This document shows positions 1 to 8,825 of a stretch of DNA of 64,000 nucleotides, piece after piece (the first letter of the stretch is position 1; every line of letters begins with the position of its first letter). A model generated the notes under the pieces. That model was not told where the DNA came from and made no database searches. It saw only the letters and a list, made by a program, of their open reading frames with translations. The stretch comes from Verrucomicrobiaceae bacterium (GTDB lineage: Bacteria; Verrucomicrobiota; Verrucomicrobiia; Verrucomicrobiales; Akkermansiaceae): assembly GCA_027484055.1 (NCBI GenBank), contig JAIXQH010000014.1:186001-250000 (forward strand), written 5' to 3'. A program made the position numbers and the translations under genes.

Positions 1-780
1 CTCTATCGCCGCCAAGAAGTCCGCTCGTCCATTTTAGAAGCCTCCAGCGACGGCACCCTCACCCCAGAACTGCTGGACGACTTGATCCTCCGCAACTGGC
101 CGCGTGGTGAAAAAGTCGCCCACAAGGACATCAAAATGCGGACCTTCATTTCTCAGGAAAAAGGCCGTAACGAGATGGTCTCCCATGTTTACGACATCAC
201 CTACGGCATCGTCCGCCCCGGGGACATGCTCGTCGCGCTGGATGACTCCATCGTCCGTGGCACCACCTTGAAGCAGTCGATTCTAAAAATCCTCGCCCGC
301 ACCAAGCCGTCCAAGATCGTCGTCTGCTCGACTGCGCCGCAGATCCGCTATCCCGATTGCTACGGCATCGACATGTCAGAACTCGGGAAATTCATCGCCT
401 TCCAAGCCGCCATCGCCCTGCACCGTCGTGCGGGTCGCCAGACTCTGCTCGACCGGATTTACGACGACTGCCTCGCCGAGCTTCAGCTTCCCAGCGAGCA
501 ACGCCGCAACCGCGTGCAAGCCGTTTATGCGCCCTTCACCCACGAGGAAATCTCCGAGGAAATCAGCCGCATGGTTTACCCAGAAGGCATCGAGTGGGAC
601 GGCGAGGTGCAAGTGATTTTCCAAACCATCGACAACCTCCACGCCTCCATCAAAGGCGAATGCGGCGACTGGTATTTCACCGGAAACTACCCAACCGCAG
701 GCGGCTACTCCATGGTGAACCTCGCCTACCTCCGCTGGTACGAAGGCGTCGGTGGCCGGAGTTATGACTTGGCACTGTGA
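1..780 (+). CDS. purF: Amidophosphoribosyltransferase, C-terminal part (5' end outside window)
   Basis: Catalyses the first committed step of de novo purine synthesis, making phosphoribosylamine from PRPP and glutamine. The reading frame is open from base 1, so 259 residues of the C-terminal phosphoribosyltransferase half are visible. The PRPP-binding loop (LDDSIVRGTT, about residues 80-89 of the fragment) is intact and is followed by the APQIRYPDCYGIDM segment. The wording of this segment and the long tail (YAPFTHEEISEEI, then WYFTGNYPTAGG) match the longer Bacteroidetes/Verrucomicrobia-type PurF rather than the E. coli type. The last 19 bases overlap the end of the convergent RDD gene. The glutaminase half lies outside the window. 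Confidence 0.95.
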   Translation, partial: LYRRQEVRSSILEASSDGTLTPELLDDLILRNWPRGEKVAHKDIKMRTFISQEKGRNEMVSHVYDITYGIVRPGDMLVALDDSIVRGTTLKQSILKILARTKPSKIVVCSTAPQIRYPDCYGIDMSELGKFIAFQAAIALHRRAGRQTLLDRIYDDCLAELQLPSEQRRNRVQAVYAPFTHEEISEEISRMVYPEGIEWDGEVQVIFQTIDNLHASIKGECGDWYFTGNYPTAGGYSMVNLAYLRWYEGVGGRSYDLAL

Positions 781-1454
781 GGCGGGTGCAGCGGTCGGAC
801 GGCGGATGGATCGCAGTCAACCAAGGTCCTGTCTCCGAAGTTGGGATGTTGTGTGGGTGTCGAAACCAGATGGGTTCGCACCACGACCGTGCCTGCGATA
901 AGGTCGTGCAGCGCACGATTTTTCCGGCTGGAAAGAAGGGTGATCAAATCCGCGAAACCCCAGAGTGCTGGGATCATAGCGATTAACCAACGGTTATCAA
1001 ATATCCCAGATTCAAACGCAGCAGCGCTGTCGCCCGCGTAAACCAAGCAGGCGATGCCGATGCCGATTGGTATCCCCTGACGCAAGCACGCCTGACGAAA
1101 CGAGATAGGTCCCTCGGTGCGGAAGTCCACCACCTTCAGCTTGCAAACCTTCATGCCATAAGTCTGTCCGTATTTGAGGAACAGGATGACGGTATAAAAG
1201 AGTAGTGCTAGATCCTCTGGATAAGCCAGCCCGCCACGGATGCTTGGAGGGAGCTGGAGAGTTAATAGAAGCGCAACGGCCAATCCAACCGGTGCTAGTA
1301 TGCAGGCGTCAATCTGCAGCCGCCAAAATCTCGGGTTAAAGGTCGAATACTTTTCGCCAGGTAAAAATGTCCTATCACGGTAGTAGCGCCACACGAAGTA
1401 GGTCACCAATAAGCTGATCGCGAAATAGATGAGGTGATGTAGGGTGATGTCCAT
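762..1454 (-). CDS. RDD family integral membrane protein
   Basis: About 230 residues. The first helix (residues 5-20) precedes a stretch of RDD-type sequence: two hydrophobic helices (ILAPVGLAVALLL and LALLFYTVILFL), then YGQTYGMKVCKLKVVD, GPISFRQACLRQ and a final helix ending in KNRALHDLIAGTVVV, the usual C-terminal signature of the family. RDD proteins are inner-membrane proteins of mostly unknown role; some are linked to ion transport. The ATG at 1454 was chosen because it sits just ahead of the first helix; a GTG at 1505 would add 17 residues. The 3' end overlaps purF in convergent orientation, so the two transcripts must run into each other. Confidence 0.8.
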   Translation of the reverse strand: MDITLHHLIYFAISLLVTYFVWRYYRDRTFLPGEKYSTFNPRFWRLQIDACILAPVGLAVALLLTLQLPPSIRGGLAYPEDLALLFYTVILFLKYGQTYGMKVCKLKVVDFRTEGPISFRQACLRQGIPIGIGIACLVYAGDSAAAFESGIFDNRWLIAMIPALWGFADLITLLSSRKNRALHDLIAGTVVVRTHLVSTPTQHPNFGDRTLVDCDPSAVRPLHPPHSAKS

Positions 1455-1831
1455 CGTGTTGAGGGTGGGGTATTTGGCTAGATCAGGATCATGGGTTGCT
1501 TTCACCGATCCGAGTCATGACCTCTGCCTTTCATGAAGGGGAAAAGAGGATTCGTCGAGATTGTTTGAGATGCCCATGTGCTAAAGCGATCTATTCTCGC
1601 CATGGACTGCGTGCAGCCGGCTGCCGCTTTCCGTAGCCAGCCTGCTGGCACGGGGCTGGTCAGTTCAAGAATCATCAGTTCCCGTGAAAGACTATGGTGG
1701 CATTTTTCACCAATTGTCATGCGCAGTAGTCGATATCGTCCTTTTTTTGGCGATGAGCTGAAGCTACTTAGAGGGAGAGGGGGGATTCACTTCATCCCTT
1801 GACCACGGTGCATCGTGCCTGACTGTCGGGC
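1455..1831. other. Intergenic stretch without a convincing gene
   Basis: About 377 bases between the RDD gene and the SDR gene. Short open frames occur on both strands (72 and 74 codons), but they have no recognisable domain, start signal or partner. It probably carries the divergent promoters of the two flanking genes; no clear -35/-10 pair was identified by eye. Confidence 0.5.
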
Positions 1832-2527
1832 ATGTCAGGAACGGTATTACTCATCGGCGGGAATTCAGGAATAGGTCTCGCCACGGCGCGGTTGTTATTG
1901 GCTCAGGGCTACACGGTGCTAGCGGCGGCTAGAAGTGCTGGGCCGCTTGAAGAACTCGGGATCTCGGTGCAGCCGTTTGATGCGTTGAATCCGACTCCGT
2001 TGGTGTTGCCGCCGGTGCTGGATGGCTTGATTTATTTCCCGGGTAGCATCTCCCTCAAGCCGTTTGCACGCCTCAGCCGCGAGGATTTCCTTCAGGACTA
2101 CCAGATTAACTGCCTCGGTGCCGTGGCGGCGCTCCAAGCGGCGCTGCCAGCACTGAAAGCCGCGCCTGCCGCGTCGGTGGTGCTGTTTTCGACCGTCGCT
2201 GTGGCGCAGGGACTGGCTTTCCATGCGTCGATCGCTGCGGCGAAGGGTGCGGTGGAGGGCTTGACCCGCTCGCTGGCGGCGGAGCTTGCGCCAAAGATCC
2301 GGGTGAATGCGATCGCCCCCTCGCTGACGGATACGCCGCTGGCAAATAATCTTCTGAATTCAGACGCGAAACGAGAGGCATCTGCCAAGCGCCACCCGCT
2401 CCAGCAAGTGGGTGACCCGGCGGACATCGCCCAGCTTGCGGTCTTTTTACTTTCGCCAGCGGGCAAGTTTTTTACCGGTCAGATTCTCCACCCGGACGGT
2501 GGCTTGTCTTCGGTGCGGACCTTCTAA
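1832..2527 (+). CDS. Short-chain dehydrogenase/reductase-like protein of the photolyase cluster
   Basis: 231 residues with a Rossmann nucleotide-binding loop (GGNSGIG, residues 9-15), the structural Asn (N93) and the catalytic Ser position (S120). The Lys of the YxxxK motif is kept (K138) but the catalytic Tyr position is Ile (I134, in IAAAK), so ordinary SDR hydride-transfer chemistry is doubtful. The C-terminal HPDGGLSS segment is typical of the family. It is the first gene of a tight three-gene cluster with a flavin reductase (15-bp gap) and a photolyase. This suggests a role in flavin or pterin cofactor supply, or in binding a nucleotide cofactor without catalysis. That role is inference; the SDR fold assignment is firm. 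Confidence 0.85.
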   Translation: MSGTVLLIGGNSGIGLATARLLLAQGYTVLAAARSAGPLEELGISVQPFDALNPTPLVLPPVLDGLIYFPGSISLKPFARLSREDFLQDYQINCLGAVAALQAALPALKAAPAASVVLFSTVAVAQGLAFHASIAAAKGAVEGLTRSLAAELAPKIRVNAIAPSLTDTPLANNLLNSDAKREASAKRHPLQQVGDPADIAQLAVFLLSPAGKFFTGQILHPDGGLSSVRTF

Positions 2528-2542
2528 TTTGAAGATTTTCCA

Positions 2543-3166
2543 ATGCAGACCTTCACGACCGCCGACCTAGACGGCATGGAAAAATTATCCCGCGTGCAGC
2601 TGGCCACCTCGCTGCCGGGGGTGAAGCCGATCGCGCTGATCGGCACCAAAGACCGTGCTGGGCGGTCGAATCTCGCGCCATTTTCTAGCATCATCCACCT
2701 TGGCTCGGTGCCGGCCCTGCTAGGGATGGTGAGCCGCCCGGATTCGGTGGATCGGCACACTTTATCCAATCTGGTGGAGACGGGCGAATGGACGATCAAC
2801 CACCTCCATTCAGAGATTCTAGCCGCCGCGCACCAGTGCTCGGCGCGCTACCCGCGTGAGGTTTCCGAGTTCGTGGCGACGGGCTTGACGGAGCACTACG
2901 AAGCGGATTTTACGGCACCTTTTGTGGCGGAGTCTCGATTTAGAATCGGGATGAAATTGGAGGAAATTATCCCGATCCCATCGAACGGGACGCGGCTCAT
3001 CGTGGGGCGGGTGGTGATGGTGCAAGTCGCCGAGCAAGCCTTGCTAGAGCATGGCGGCATCGACTTGGTCGGTTTGGATTGTTTGGCCTCCACGGCGCTG
3101 GATACCTATTTCCGAGTGCTGCCATTGGCGCGCTTGGCGCATGCGAAACCCGATATTTCTGCATGA
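2543..3166 (+). CDS. Flavin reductase-like (FMN-binding split-barrel) protein
   Basis: 207 residues of the flavin reductase-like domain family. Visible signatures are PIALIGTKDRAGRSNLAPFSS near residues 32-52, a GMVSRPDSVDRHTLSNL segment, and GEWTINHL. Such proteins bind FMN or FAD and often reduce it with NAD(P)H. The gene lies between the SDR and the photolyase, and its stop overlaps the photolyase start as ATGA, so translation is probably coupled. A plausible job is supplying or reducing flavin for the FAD-dependent photolyase, but no substrate can be read from the sequence. Confidence 0.85.
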   Translation: MQTFTTADLDGMEKLSRVQLATSLPGVKPIALIGTKDRAGRSNLAPFSSIIHLGSVPALLGMVSRPDSVDRHTLSNLVETGEWTINHLHSEILAAAHQCSARYPREVSEFVATGLTEHYEADFTAPFVAESRFRIGMKLEEIIPIPSNGTRLIVGRVVMVQVAEQALLEHGGIDLVGLDCLASTALDTYFRVLPLARLAHAKPDISA

Positions 3167-4656
3167 CCGAGGCCACGCTGATTTACCCGCACCAGTTGTT
3201 CAAGAGTCACCCGGCGGTGAAGCTGGGGCGGGACATTTGGCTGGTGGAGGATCCGCTGTTTTTTGGCAATGACCCGCACTGGCCAACGGTGATGCATGGT
3301 CAAAAGCTCATGCTCCACCGCGCGTCGATGAGAGCGTATGCGGAGGAATTGGTCGCTGCTGGACACCGAGTCCATCTGGTGGAGGCAGTGGTGGGTGCGA
3401 CGGTGGATAGCGCGGAATTACTGGCGCGTCATCTCCCCAGCTCGGTGAAGTCCCTGCACTTGGCGGACCCGGCGGATACCATCTTGCTGAGACGTATCCG
3501 GCGCTTTGCCGCTGCGAAATCGCTGGAGGTGGTAGTCAGTCAATCGCCGAATTTTCTCAGTCCACCGGAATTTCTAGAGGCTCATCTCGCGACGAAGAAA
3601 AAGCCGTTCATGGCGAAGTTCTATGAGAATCAGCGCAAGCGGATGCAGATTTTAGTGGAAGACGGGGGGAAACCCATCGGTGGCAAGTGGTCATTCGATG
3701 CAGAAAATCGCGCGAAATTGCCCAAAGCCCACGTTCCACCCGCCGAGCCGCGCACTCGGGCTGGCGCTTACACTCAAGAGGCCGCCAGCTACGTCAGGGC
3801 TAAGTTCCCAGGTCACCTTGGGCGCTTGGAATCCTTTCGCTGGCCAGTCACTCGGCTGGAGGCGGAGCGCTGGTTGGAGGTATTCATCGACCAACGACTC
3901 GCCCTTTTCGGACTGTATGAGGACGCGATTTCTGCTGAGTATGTGACGATCTATCATGCGGCGATCACCCCGATGCTGAACATCGGCCTGCTAGATCCGC
4001 AAGACGTCATCGAACGGATCTTGGCCAAAGCGGCTGGCTCGGAGATTCCGATGAATTCCTTGGAAGGCTTCATCCGCCAAGTCATCGGCTGGCGTGAGTT
4101 CATGCATGGGCTCTACCGCCACCGTGGCAGTGAAATCCGGAGGGGGAATTTCTGGCAATTTGAGCGACCGCTGCCTCAAGCGTTCTATGATGCCAGCACG
4201 GGAATCCCACCGATCGACCGGGTGATTCGGCAACTTTTGGACGATGGCTATTGCCATCACATCGAGCGCTTGATGCTGCTAGGAAATTTCATGCTGCTCT
4301 GCCGCATCAAGCCGGATGACGTTTACCGTTGGTTCATGGAGTTATTCATTGATTCCTATGACTGGGTGATGGTTCCGAATGTCTATGGAATGTCACAATT
4401 TGCGGATGGTGGGACGTTCACGACGAAGCCCTATTTTTCGGGGTCAAACTATGTGTTGAAAATGTCAGATGAGCCGAAGGGCCCGTGGTGTGCGGTTTGG
4501 GACGGCTTGTTTTGGAGTTTCATCGGCGATTACACGCCATTTTTCCTGAAGAATCCACGGCTCTCGATGATGGCCCGGAGCTGGGAGAAACAAGCGCCGG
4601 AGAAGCAGGAGGCGCACCGCGCGGCAGCGGAGGATTTTCTCGCTGCTTTTAGGTGA
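3163..4656 (+). CDS. Cryptochrome/photolyase of the prokaryotic FeS-BCP group, apparently without the Fe-S cluster
   Basis: 497 residues from the ATG at 3163, which overlaps the previous stop. The N-terminal half is the alpha/beta antenna domain (LIYPHQLF). The C-terminal half has the FAD-binding signatures: FIRQVIGWREFMHGLYR, YCHHIERLMLLGNFMLL, VPNVYGMSQFADGG, TKPYFSGSNYVLKMSD. This is the bacterial (6-4) photolyase/PhrB-like family that repairs UV lesions with blue light. In PhrB four Cys bind a [4Fe-4S] cluster. Here the CxxC after the MSD motif is absent, the TGM-C position reads TGIPP, and only Cys443 remains nearby. The cluster is therefore probably lost. Repair activity rather than pure sensing is likely but not proven. 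Confidence 0.9.
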   Translation: MTEATLIYPHQLFKSHPAVKLGRDIWLVEDPLFFGNDPHWPTVMHGQKLMLHRASMRAYAEELVAAGHRVHLVEAVVGATVDSAELLARHLPSSVKSLHLADPADTILLRRIRRFAAAKSLEVVVSQSPNFLSPPEFLEAHLATKKKPFMAKFYENQRKRMQILVEDGGKPIGGKWSFDAENRAKLPKAHVPPAEPRTRAGAYTQEAASYVRAKFPGHLGRLESFRWPVTRLEAERWLEVFIDQRLALFGLYEDAISAEYVTIYHAAITPMLNIGLLDPQDVIERILAKAAGSEIPMNSLEGFIRQVIGWREFMHGLYRHRGSEIRRGNFWQFERPLPQAFYDASTGIPPIDRVIRQLLDDGYCHHIERLMLLGNFMLLCRIKPDDVYRWFMELFIDSYDWVMVPNVYGMSQFADGGTFTTKPYFSGSNYVLKMSDEPKGPWCAVWDGLFWSFIGDYTPFFLKNPRLSMMARSWEKQAPEKQEAHRAAAEDFLAAFR

Positions 4657-4717
4657 CGTTTCTGTGACAATCCGCGAGTTTTCACCATGGGGTCGGCTTG
4701 CTCAGGGTGTCTACCTT

Positions 4718-5068
4718 ATGTCTGCCCAGCGCCATTCCAATGCTCCTAGCGTCACATTGATCGATGAGCCACCGCTTGCCAGTGCGTCAGCGCCGGCGAA
4801 GACGTATCAACTGAATGCCCGGAAAATCACCCACGCCATCTGCAGCAGTCCGCGAGAAGCGCAAGTCATGGCGAATGCCATGGAAAGCGCAGGAGCGGAT
4901 GTCTTTTCGGTGACAGAAACGGGTGGGCAGTGGCTGGTCTGGTGCAAGTATCGGAAAGACTCCACGCCACGGCATTTCCGGGCGATTTACGATGAGGAGC
5001 AAGAAATCCTCGAACGCGGACAACGCTCACAGCGGCGCAATGGCAAGCTCCAAGCCATTTGGCCGTGA
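4718..5068 (+). CDS. Conserved-looking hypothetical protein
   Basis: 116 residues from the ATG at 4718; a GTG at 4664 would extend it by 18 residues. After a low-complexity N-terminus the body reads as a small mixed alpha/beta domain (KITHAICSSPREAQVMANAMESAG...VSVTETGGQWLVWCKY-like) with a basic tail. No signal peptide or membrane helix is present. It follows the photolyase by about 60 bases on the same strand and could be its last co-transcribed gene. I do not recognise a family and assign no function. Confidence 0.6.
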   Translation: MSAQRHSNAPSVTLIDEPPLASASAPAKTYQLNARKITHAICSSPREAQVMANAMESAGADVFSVTETGGQWLVWCKYRKDSTPRHFRAIYDEEQEILERGQRSQRRNGKLQAIWP

Positions 5069-5087
5069 GGTGATGATCGGAGCCACT

Positions 5088-5498
5088 TCACTCTAAGTTC
5101 AGTGCCGCACTTGCGGCGCTGCGGATTTCTTCGACTTGTTCGGCGCTGTAGGAGGCTTTCCCGTCGAAGGCCCAAGCGGTGCCGGGCCATGCTGGGTCAG
5201 CCGTTGAGCGCCCGACGATGTGGACATGCATCTGCCGGACTTGATTGCCGATGCTGGCGACGTTGAGTTTTTCCGGTTTGAAATAGTCGGCGACGAAGAG
5301 GCTGACTTCCCGAATGGCACTCATGACAGCTTGGTAATCGGCTAGTGCAAGCTCGTGAAGATCTTCCACCTCCTCGACCTCTGGGACGAGTAGAACCCAA
5401 GGAAACAGGCTCTGGTTTTTCAACAATACGCGGCAAATCCCCAAGTGCCCGAGCTCGAAGGTTCCAGCGGCGAGACGGGGGTGAAGGGTGAAATCCAT
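5088..5498 (-). CDS. HIT-domain (histidine triad) nucleotide-binding protein
   Basis: 136 residues from the ATG at 5498, where the family's usual start (MDFTLHPRLAAGTFELG) falls; an in-frame start at 5579 would add 27 residues. The HIT motif is seen as MHVHIVGR, followed by the DPAWPGTAW segment common in the bacterial HIT-like subgroup. Members hydrolyse or bind nucleotide-phosphate conjugates in the cytoplasm, but this subgroup lacks a defined substrate. The gene is convergent with the preceding hypothetical gene (19-bp gap). Confidence 0.85.
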   Translation of the reverse strand: MDFTLHPRLAAGTFELGHLGICRVLLKNQSLFPWVLLVPEVEEVEDLHELALADYQAVMSAIREVSLFVADYFKPEKLNVASIGNQVRQMHVHIVGRSTADPAWPGTAWAFDGKASYSAEQVEEIRSAASAALNLE

Positions 5499-5620
5499 GC
5501 GTCGGCATAGGCGGGCTTGATGCGGTTGCAAAGTCCCTTTGAAAGTTTTTTCATCACACCCTAAGAAATGATGGGACAATGGGGTCTTTTTGTAGGATGG
5601 TTTAGTTAACCCATTAACCT

Positions 5621-6925
5621 ATGAATTCAGAAACTCAGGACATTACTACGTCTCCGCTCGTCACACGTCGCCCGATCTGGCAATGGATCGGCGGCGAATC
5701 ACTCGCCATTTCTATTTTGATCCACCTCGCCCTGCTGGTGCTAGCCGTCTTCTGGGTGCTGCAAGTGATTCCTCACAAACCTGAAAAAGACATCGATTTC
5801 ACGCAGAACTCGGGAGGTGGTGGCCCGACCAGCCAGCAAGTCCAGCAGAAGGTGAGACAGGCGCAAATCAGCCGCCCGAATCTCGCCCGAGTCGCGGCCA
5901 ACGGGGCCTTCGGTAAAATCGTGCTGCCCGAGCCTGAAGAACTCAGTGTGATGGCCTCCGTGGGTGGACTGAGCAGCTCTTCCCTAGCGGGCGGGCTGGG
6001 CGGCAGCGGCAGTGGCGGCGGGAAAGGTTCATCGATCGGCTCAGGCATCGGGAATGGATTATTTCCCGGCATGGGCACAGGAACGGGAACAAAAAACCCA
6101 TTCGGCATGCTGCAAATGAACAAAAATGCGCTTGTCGGCACCTTCTACGACCTCAAGCAAACGCGAGACCGCAAGCCCACCAATCTGACCGACACGCAGG
6201 TGCGTGAGGAGATCCATGAAATCGTCAAAAAGGGTCTCAGAGAACAAGATCTCAAAAAATACTACCAAGCCTCACGCACGCTTTACCAAACGAAATTCTT
6301 GATCCCGACCATGAGGGCCGACATCGCCCCTGCGGCGTTTGAGTGCCAAAATGAAGTCGAGCCAAAGCGCTGGGTGATCGTTTATCGCGGGGCGGTGCAA
6401 GCGCCGAAGTCGGGGAAATTTCGCTTCGTCGGTGCGGGGGATGATGTGCTCGTCGTTCGCTTCGACAACCGCCCAGTCTTCGATTTCGGCTACACCGTGG
6501 CCGGCATCATGGGCCATCCCCGCGGCGCGGCTGGTGGGCTCAAAGGCTCGGATTTAGAGAAAGCGGTTCGGAAAAATACACCCATGGGCTTCCCTTTCGA
6601 GACCTATAAATATGAGAAGACCCCGAGCTATAACGGGGCACTGGGCGGACTCGCCATCGGCCCCACCTTCGAGGTGAAAGCGGGTGCCAGCTACCCGATT
6701 GAGATCCTCATCGCCGAGATCCCAGGCGGCTATTTCTCCTCGGCCCTGCTGATCGAAGAAGTCGGCGAGCGTTATCCAAAACTCGAAAACGGCTCCCCGC
6801 TGCTGCCCCTTTTCCAGCTCGACGGGATGACACCGGAAGTGAAATCGCAAGATGAAGCGCCACCGTTTGCCACCGACGGGCCAATTTGGAATTTCTCACG
6901 CAGCGGAGTCAGAATCGGCATCTGA
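5621..6925 (+). CDS. Membrane-anchored protein with glycine-rich linker and PA14-like domain
   Basis: 434 residues. One membrane helix lies near residues 28-50 (SLAISILIHLALLVLAVFW), in the style of TonB-family N-termini (ILIHLALL). A Gly/Ser-rich linker spans roughly 65-160. The C-terminal half (about 215-400) has the pattern of a PA14-like beta-barrel: a WVIVYRG strand, SGKFRFVGAGDDVLVVRFDNRPVFD, and later YPIEILIAEIPGGYFSSALLIEE. PA14-type domains usually bind carbohydrate or act in export. A periplasmic ligand-binding role is inference. I see no operon partner. Confidence 0.7.
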   Translation: MNSETQDITTSPLVTRRPIWQWIGGESLAISILIHLALLVLAVFWVLQVIPHKPEKDIDFTQNSGGGGPTSQQVQQKVRQAQISRPNLARVAANGAFGKIVLPEPEELSVMASVGGLSSSSLAGGLGGSGSGGGKGSSIGSGIGNGLFPGMGTGTGTKNPFGMLQMNKNALVGTFYDLKQTRDRKPTNLTDTQVREEIHEIVKKGLREQDLKKYYQASRTLYQTKFLIPTMRADIAPAAFECQNEVEPKRWVIVYRGAVQAPKSGKFRFVGAGDDVLVVRFDNRPVFDFGYTVAGIMGHPRGAAGGLKGSDLEKAVRKNTPMGFPFETYKYEKTPSYNGALGGLAIGPTFEVKAGASYPIEILIAEIPGGYFSSALLIEEVGERYPKLENGSPLLPLFQLDGMTPEVKSQDEAPPFATDGPIWNFSRSGVRIGI

Positions 6926-7110
6926 GGCCCCCGGTCACGGCCAAGTCACCACCAGCCTCATGAAGCTCGGTTCTTCCCCGGGGGAGACCGCTCGCCGCCT
7001 CTAGTGAGATTCAAATAAGGACATGGGGATTGCATCCCTTGGTTCTGGCAAAGCGCGTCCCTGATTCTCCGCTAGGGGGATGGATGAGATCCCCTTCTCC
7101 TCGTTGGGCT

Positions 7111-8796
7111 TCAGCGCCCGCCTTTTTTTCCCCAAGAATCTTTGAGGGCGACGGTGCGGTTGTAGACAGGAGTCAAGCCGGGTTGGTGGTCGAGGGCGTC
7201 GGCGATGAAGTAGCCGATGCGGTCGAACTGGCAGGAAAACCCGGCGGCGGCATTGCGGAGGGCTGGCTCGATTTTCGCGGTGAGGGTCTTGAGTGAATCT
7301 GGGTTGAGGACTTGGAGGAAGCCACCTTCGGCGGCGTCTGGGTCTTCGACGCGGAAGAGGCGGTCGTAGATGCGGACCTCGGCGTCTGAGCCGGTGGCGG
7401 CATCGACCCAATGGATGGCGGCGCGGCATTCGACGCCTTCGGGTGAGTCTGCGCCGACAGTGCCGGGGAGGATTTCGGCACGGATGAGGGTGATGAGGCC
7501 GGCGGCATTTTTCTCATATCCGGTGCAGCGGATGATGTGACCGCCCTTGAGCCGGACATGGCGATCCGGGCCGAGGCGGTAGAATTTTTTCTCGGGAACT
7601 TCCATGAAGTCCTCACGCTCGATCCAGATTTCTGAGGAAATCGGCACCTCACGAATGCCCATTTCCGGCTGCTGCGGGTGATTGGGGACTTCAACGTGGG
7701 CGAGCGGCTCGGCGGACCAGTTGTCTAAGACGACTTTGACGGGGTCGAGCACGGCCATGCGGCGTGGAGCGGAGTGGTTGAGGAAATCGCGGACGTCAAA
7801 CTCCAGCAAGGCGACGTCGGTGGTGCCGCTGAACTTGGTGATGCCGATGCGTTTGCAGAAATGCACGACGGCTTCCGGCGGGTAGCCACGGCGGCGGATG
7901 CCGGAGAGGGTGGGGAGGCGGGGGTCGTCCCAGCCGCTGACGTGGCCGCCTTGCACGAGTTCGAGCAGCTTGCGCTTACTCATGATGGTGTAGGTGAGGC
8001 TCAGCCGGGCGAACTCGATCTGCCGGGGCTGTGAGGGCACGGGGCAGTTCTCGATGAACCAGTCGTAAAGTGGGCGGTGATTTTCAAACTCCAGGGTGCA
8101 GAGTGAGTGGGTGATGTGCTCTAGGGCATCTTCCAGCGGGTGGGCGAAGTCGTAGAGCGGGTAGATGCACCAAGCGTTCCCGGTGTTGTGGTGGTGGGCG
8201 TGCATGATCCGGTAGATGACGGGGTCACGCAGGTTCATGTTGGAGGAGGCGAGGTCGATTTTCGCCCGGAGCACGCATTCTCCTTCTTTGAAAATCCCGG
8301 CTTTCATGCTGGCGAAAAGGGCGAGATTCTCGGCGATGGGGCGCTCACGACAGGGGGATGGGGTGCCGGGAGTGGTGAGATTTCCCCGGTTCGCCCGCAT
8401 TTCCTCGGCGGTCTGGTCGTCGATGTAGGCCTTGCCGGACTGGATGAGGTGGACGGCGCAGTCGTAGAAAAACTGGAAGTAGTCGCTGGCGAAGTAGAGG
8501 TCGGAGCCCCAGTCGAAGCCGAGCCATTTCACGTCGGTTTTGATGCTCTCGACGTATTCGAGTTCCTCTTTTTCCGGGTTGGTGTCGTCGAAGCGGAGGT
8601 GGCACTTGGCGTGGAGCGTGGAGTGCTCTTGGGCGATGCCGAAGTTCAAGCAGATCGACTTGGCGTGGCCGAGATGGAGGTAGCCATTTGGCTCGGGCGG
8701 AAAGCGGGTGATGGGGGTGGCGTGTTTGCCAGCGGCGAGGTCCGTGGCGATGATTTCGCGGATGAAGTCGGACTTGGGAGAGGTGGGATCAGACAT
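7111..8796 (-). CDS. glnS: Glutaminyl-tRNA synthetase
   Basis: 561 residues, close to the usual bacterial length. It charges tRNA-Gln with glutamine in the cytoplasm. Class I signatures are clear: HLGH at 41-44 within PPEPNGYLHLGHAKS, and MSKRKL for the second motif. RFDDTNPEKE and the GlnRS-specific SSNMNLRDPVIYRI are also present, followed by the two C-terminal anticodon-binding beta-barrels. Its presence suggests direct Gln-tRNA charging. The leader before the ATG is pyrimidine-rich (CTGCCTTTCCC) with no Shine-Dalgarno. The gene is 29 bases downstream of the M20 peptidase on the same strand. Confidence 0.96.
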   Translation of the reverse strand: MSDPTSPKSDFIREIIATDLAAGKHATPITRFPPEPNGYLHLGHAKSICLNFGIAQEHSTLHAKCHLRFDDTNPEKEELEYVESIKTDVKWLGFDWGSDLYFASDYFQFFYDCAVHLIQSGKAYIDDQTAEEMRANRGNLTTPGTPSPCRERPIAENLALFASMKAGIFKEGECVLRAKIDLASSNMNLRDPVIYRIMHAHHHNTGNAWCIYPLYDFAHPLEDALEHITHSLCTLEFENHRPLYDWFIENCPVPSQPRQIEFARLSLTYTIMSKRKLLELVQGGHVSGWDDPRLPTLSGIRRRGYPPEAVVHFCKRIGITKFSGTTDVALLEFDVRDFLNHSAPRRMAVLDPVKVVLDNWSAEPLAHVEVPNHPQQPEMGIREVPISSEIWIEREDFMEVPEKKFYRLGPDRHVRLKGGHIIRCTGYEKNAAGLITLIRAEILPGTVGADSPEGVECRAAIHWVDAATGSDAEVRIYDRLFRVEDPDAAEGGFLQVLNPDSLKTLTAKIEPALRNAAAGFSCQFDRIGYFIADALDHQPGLTPVYNRTVALKDSWGKKGGR

Positions 8797-8825
8797 GGGA
8801 AAGGCAGAAAAGAGGGCAGGGGGGC

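Noticed and set aside
1502-1802. Two short open frames (72 and 74 codons) between the RDD and SDR genes
   Set aside because: They overlap on opposite strands, have no family match and no start signal.
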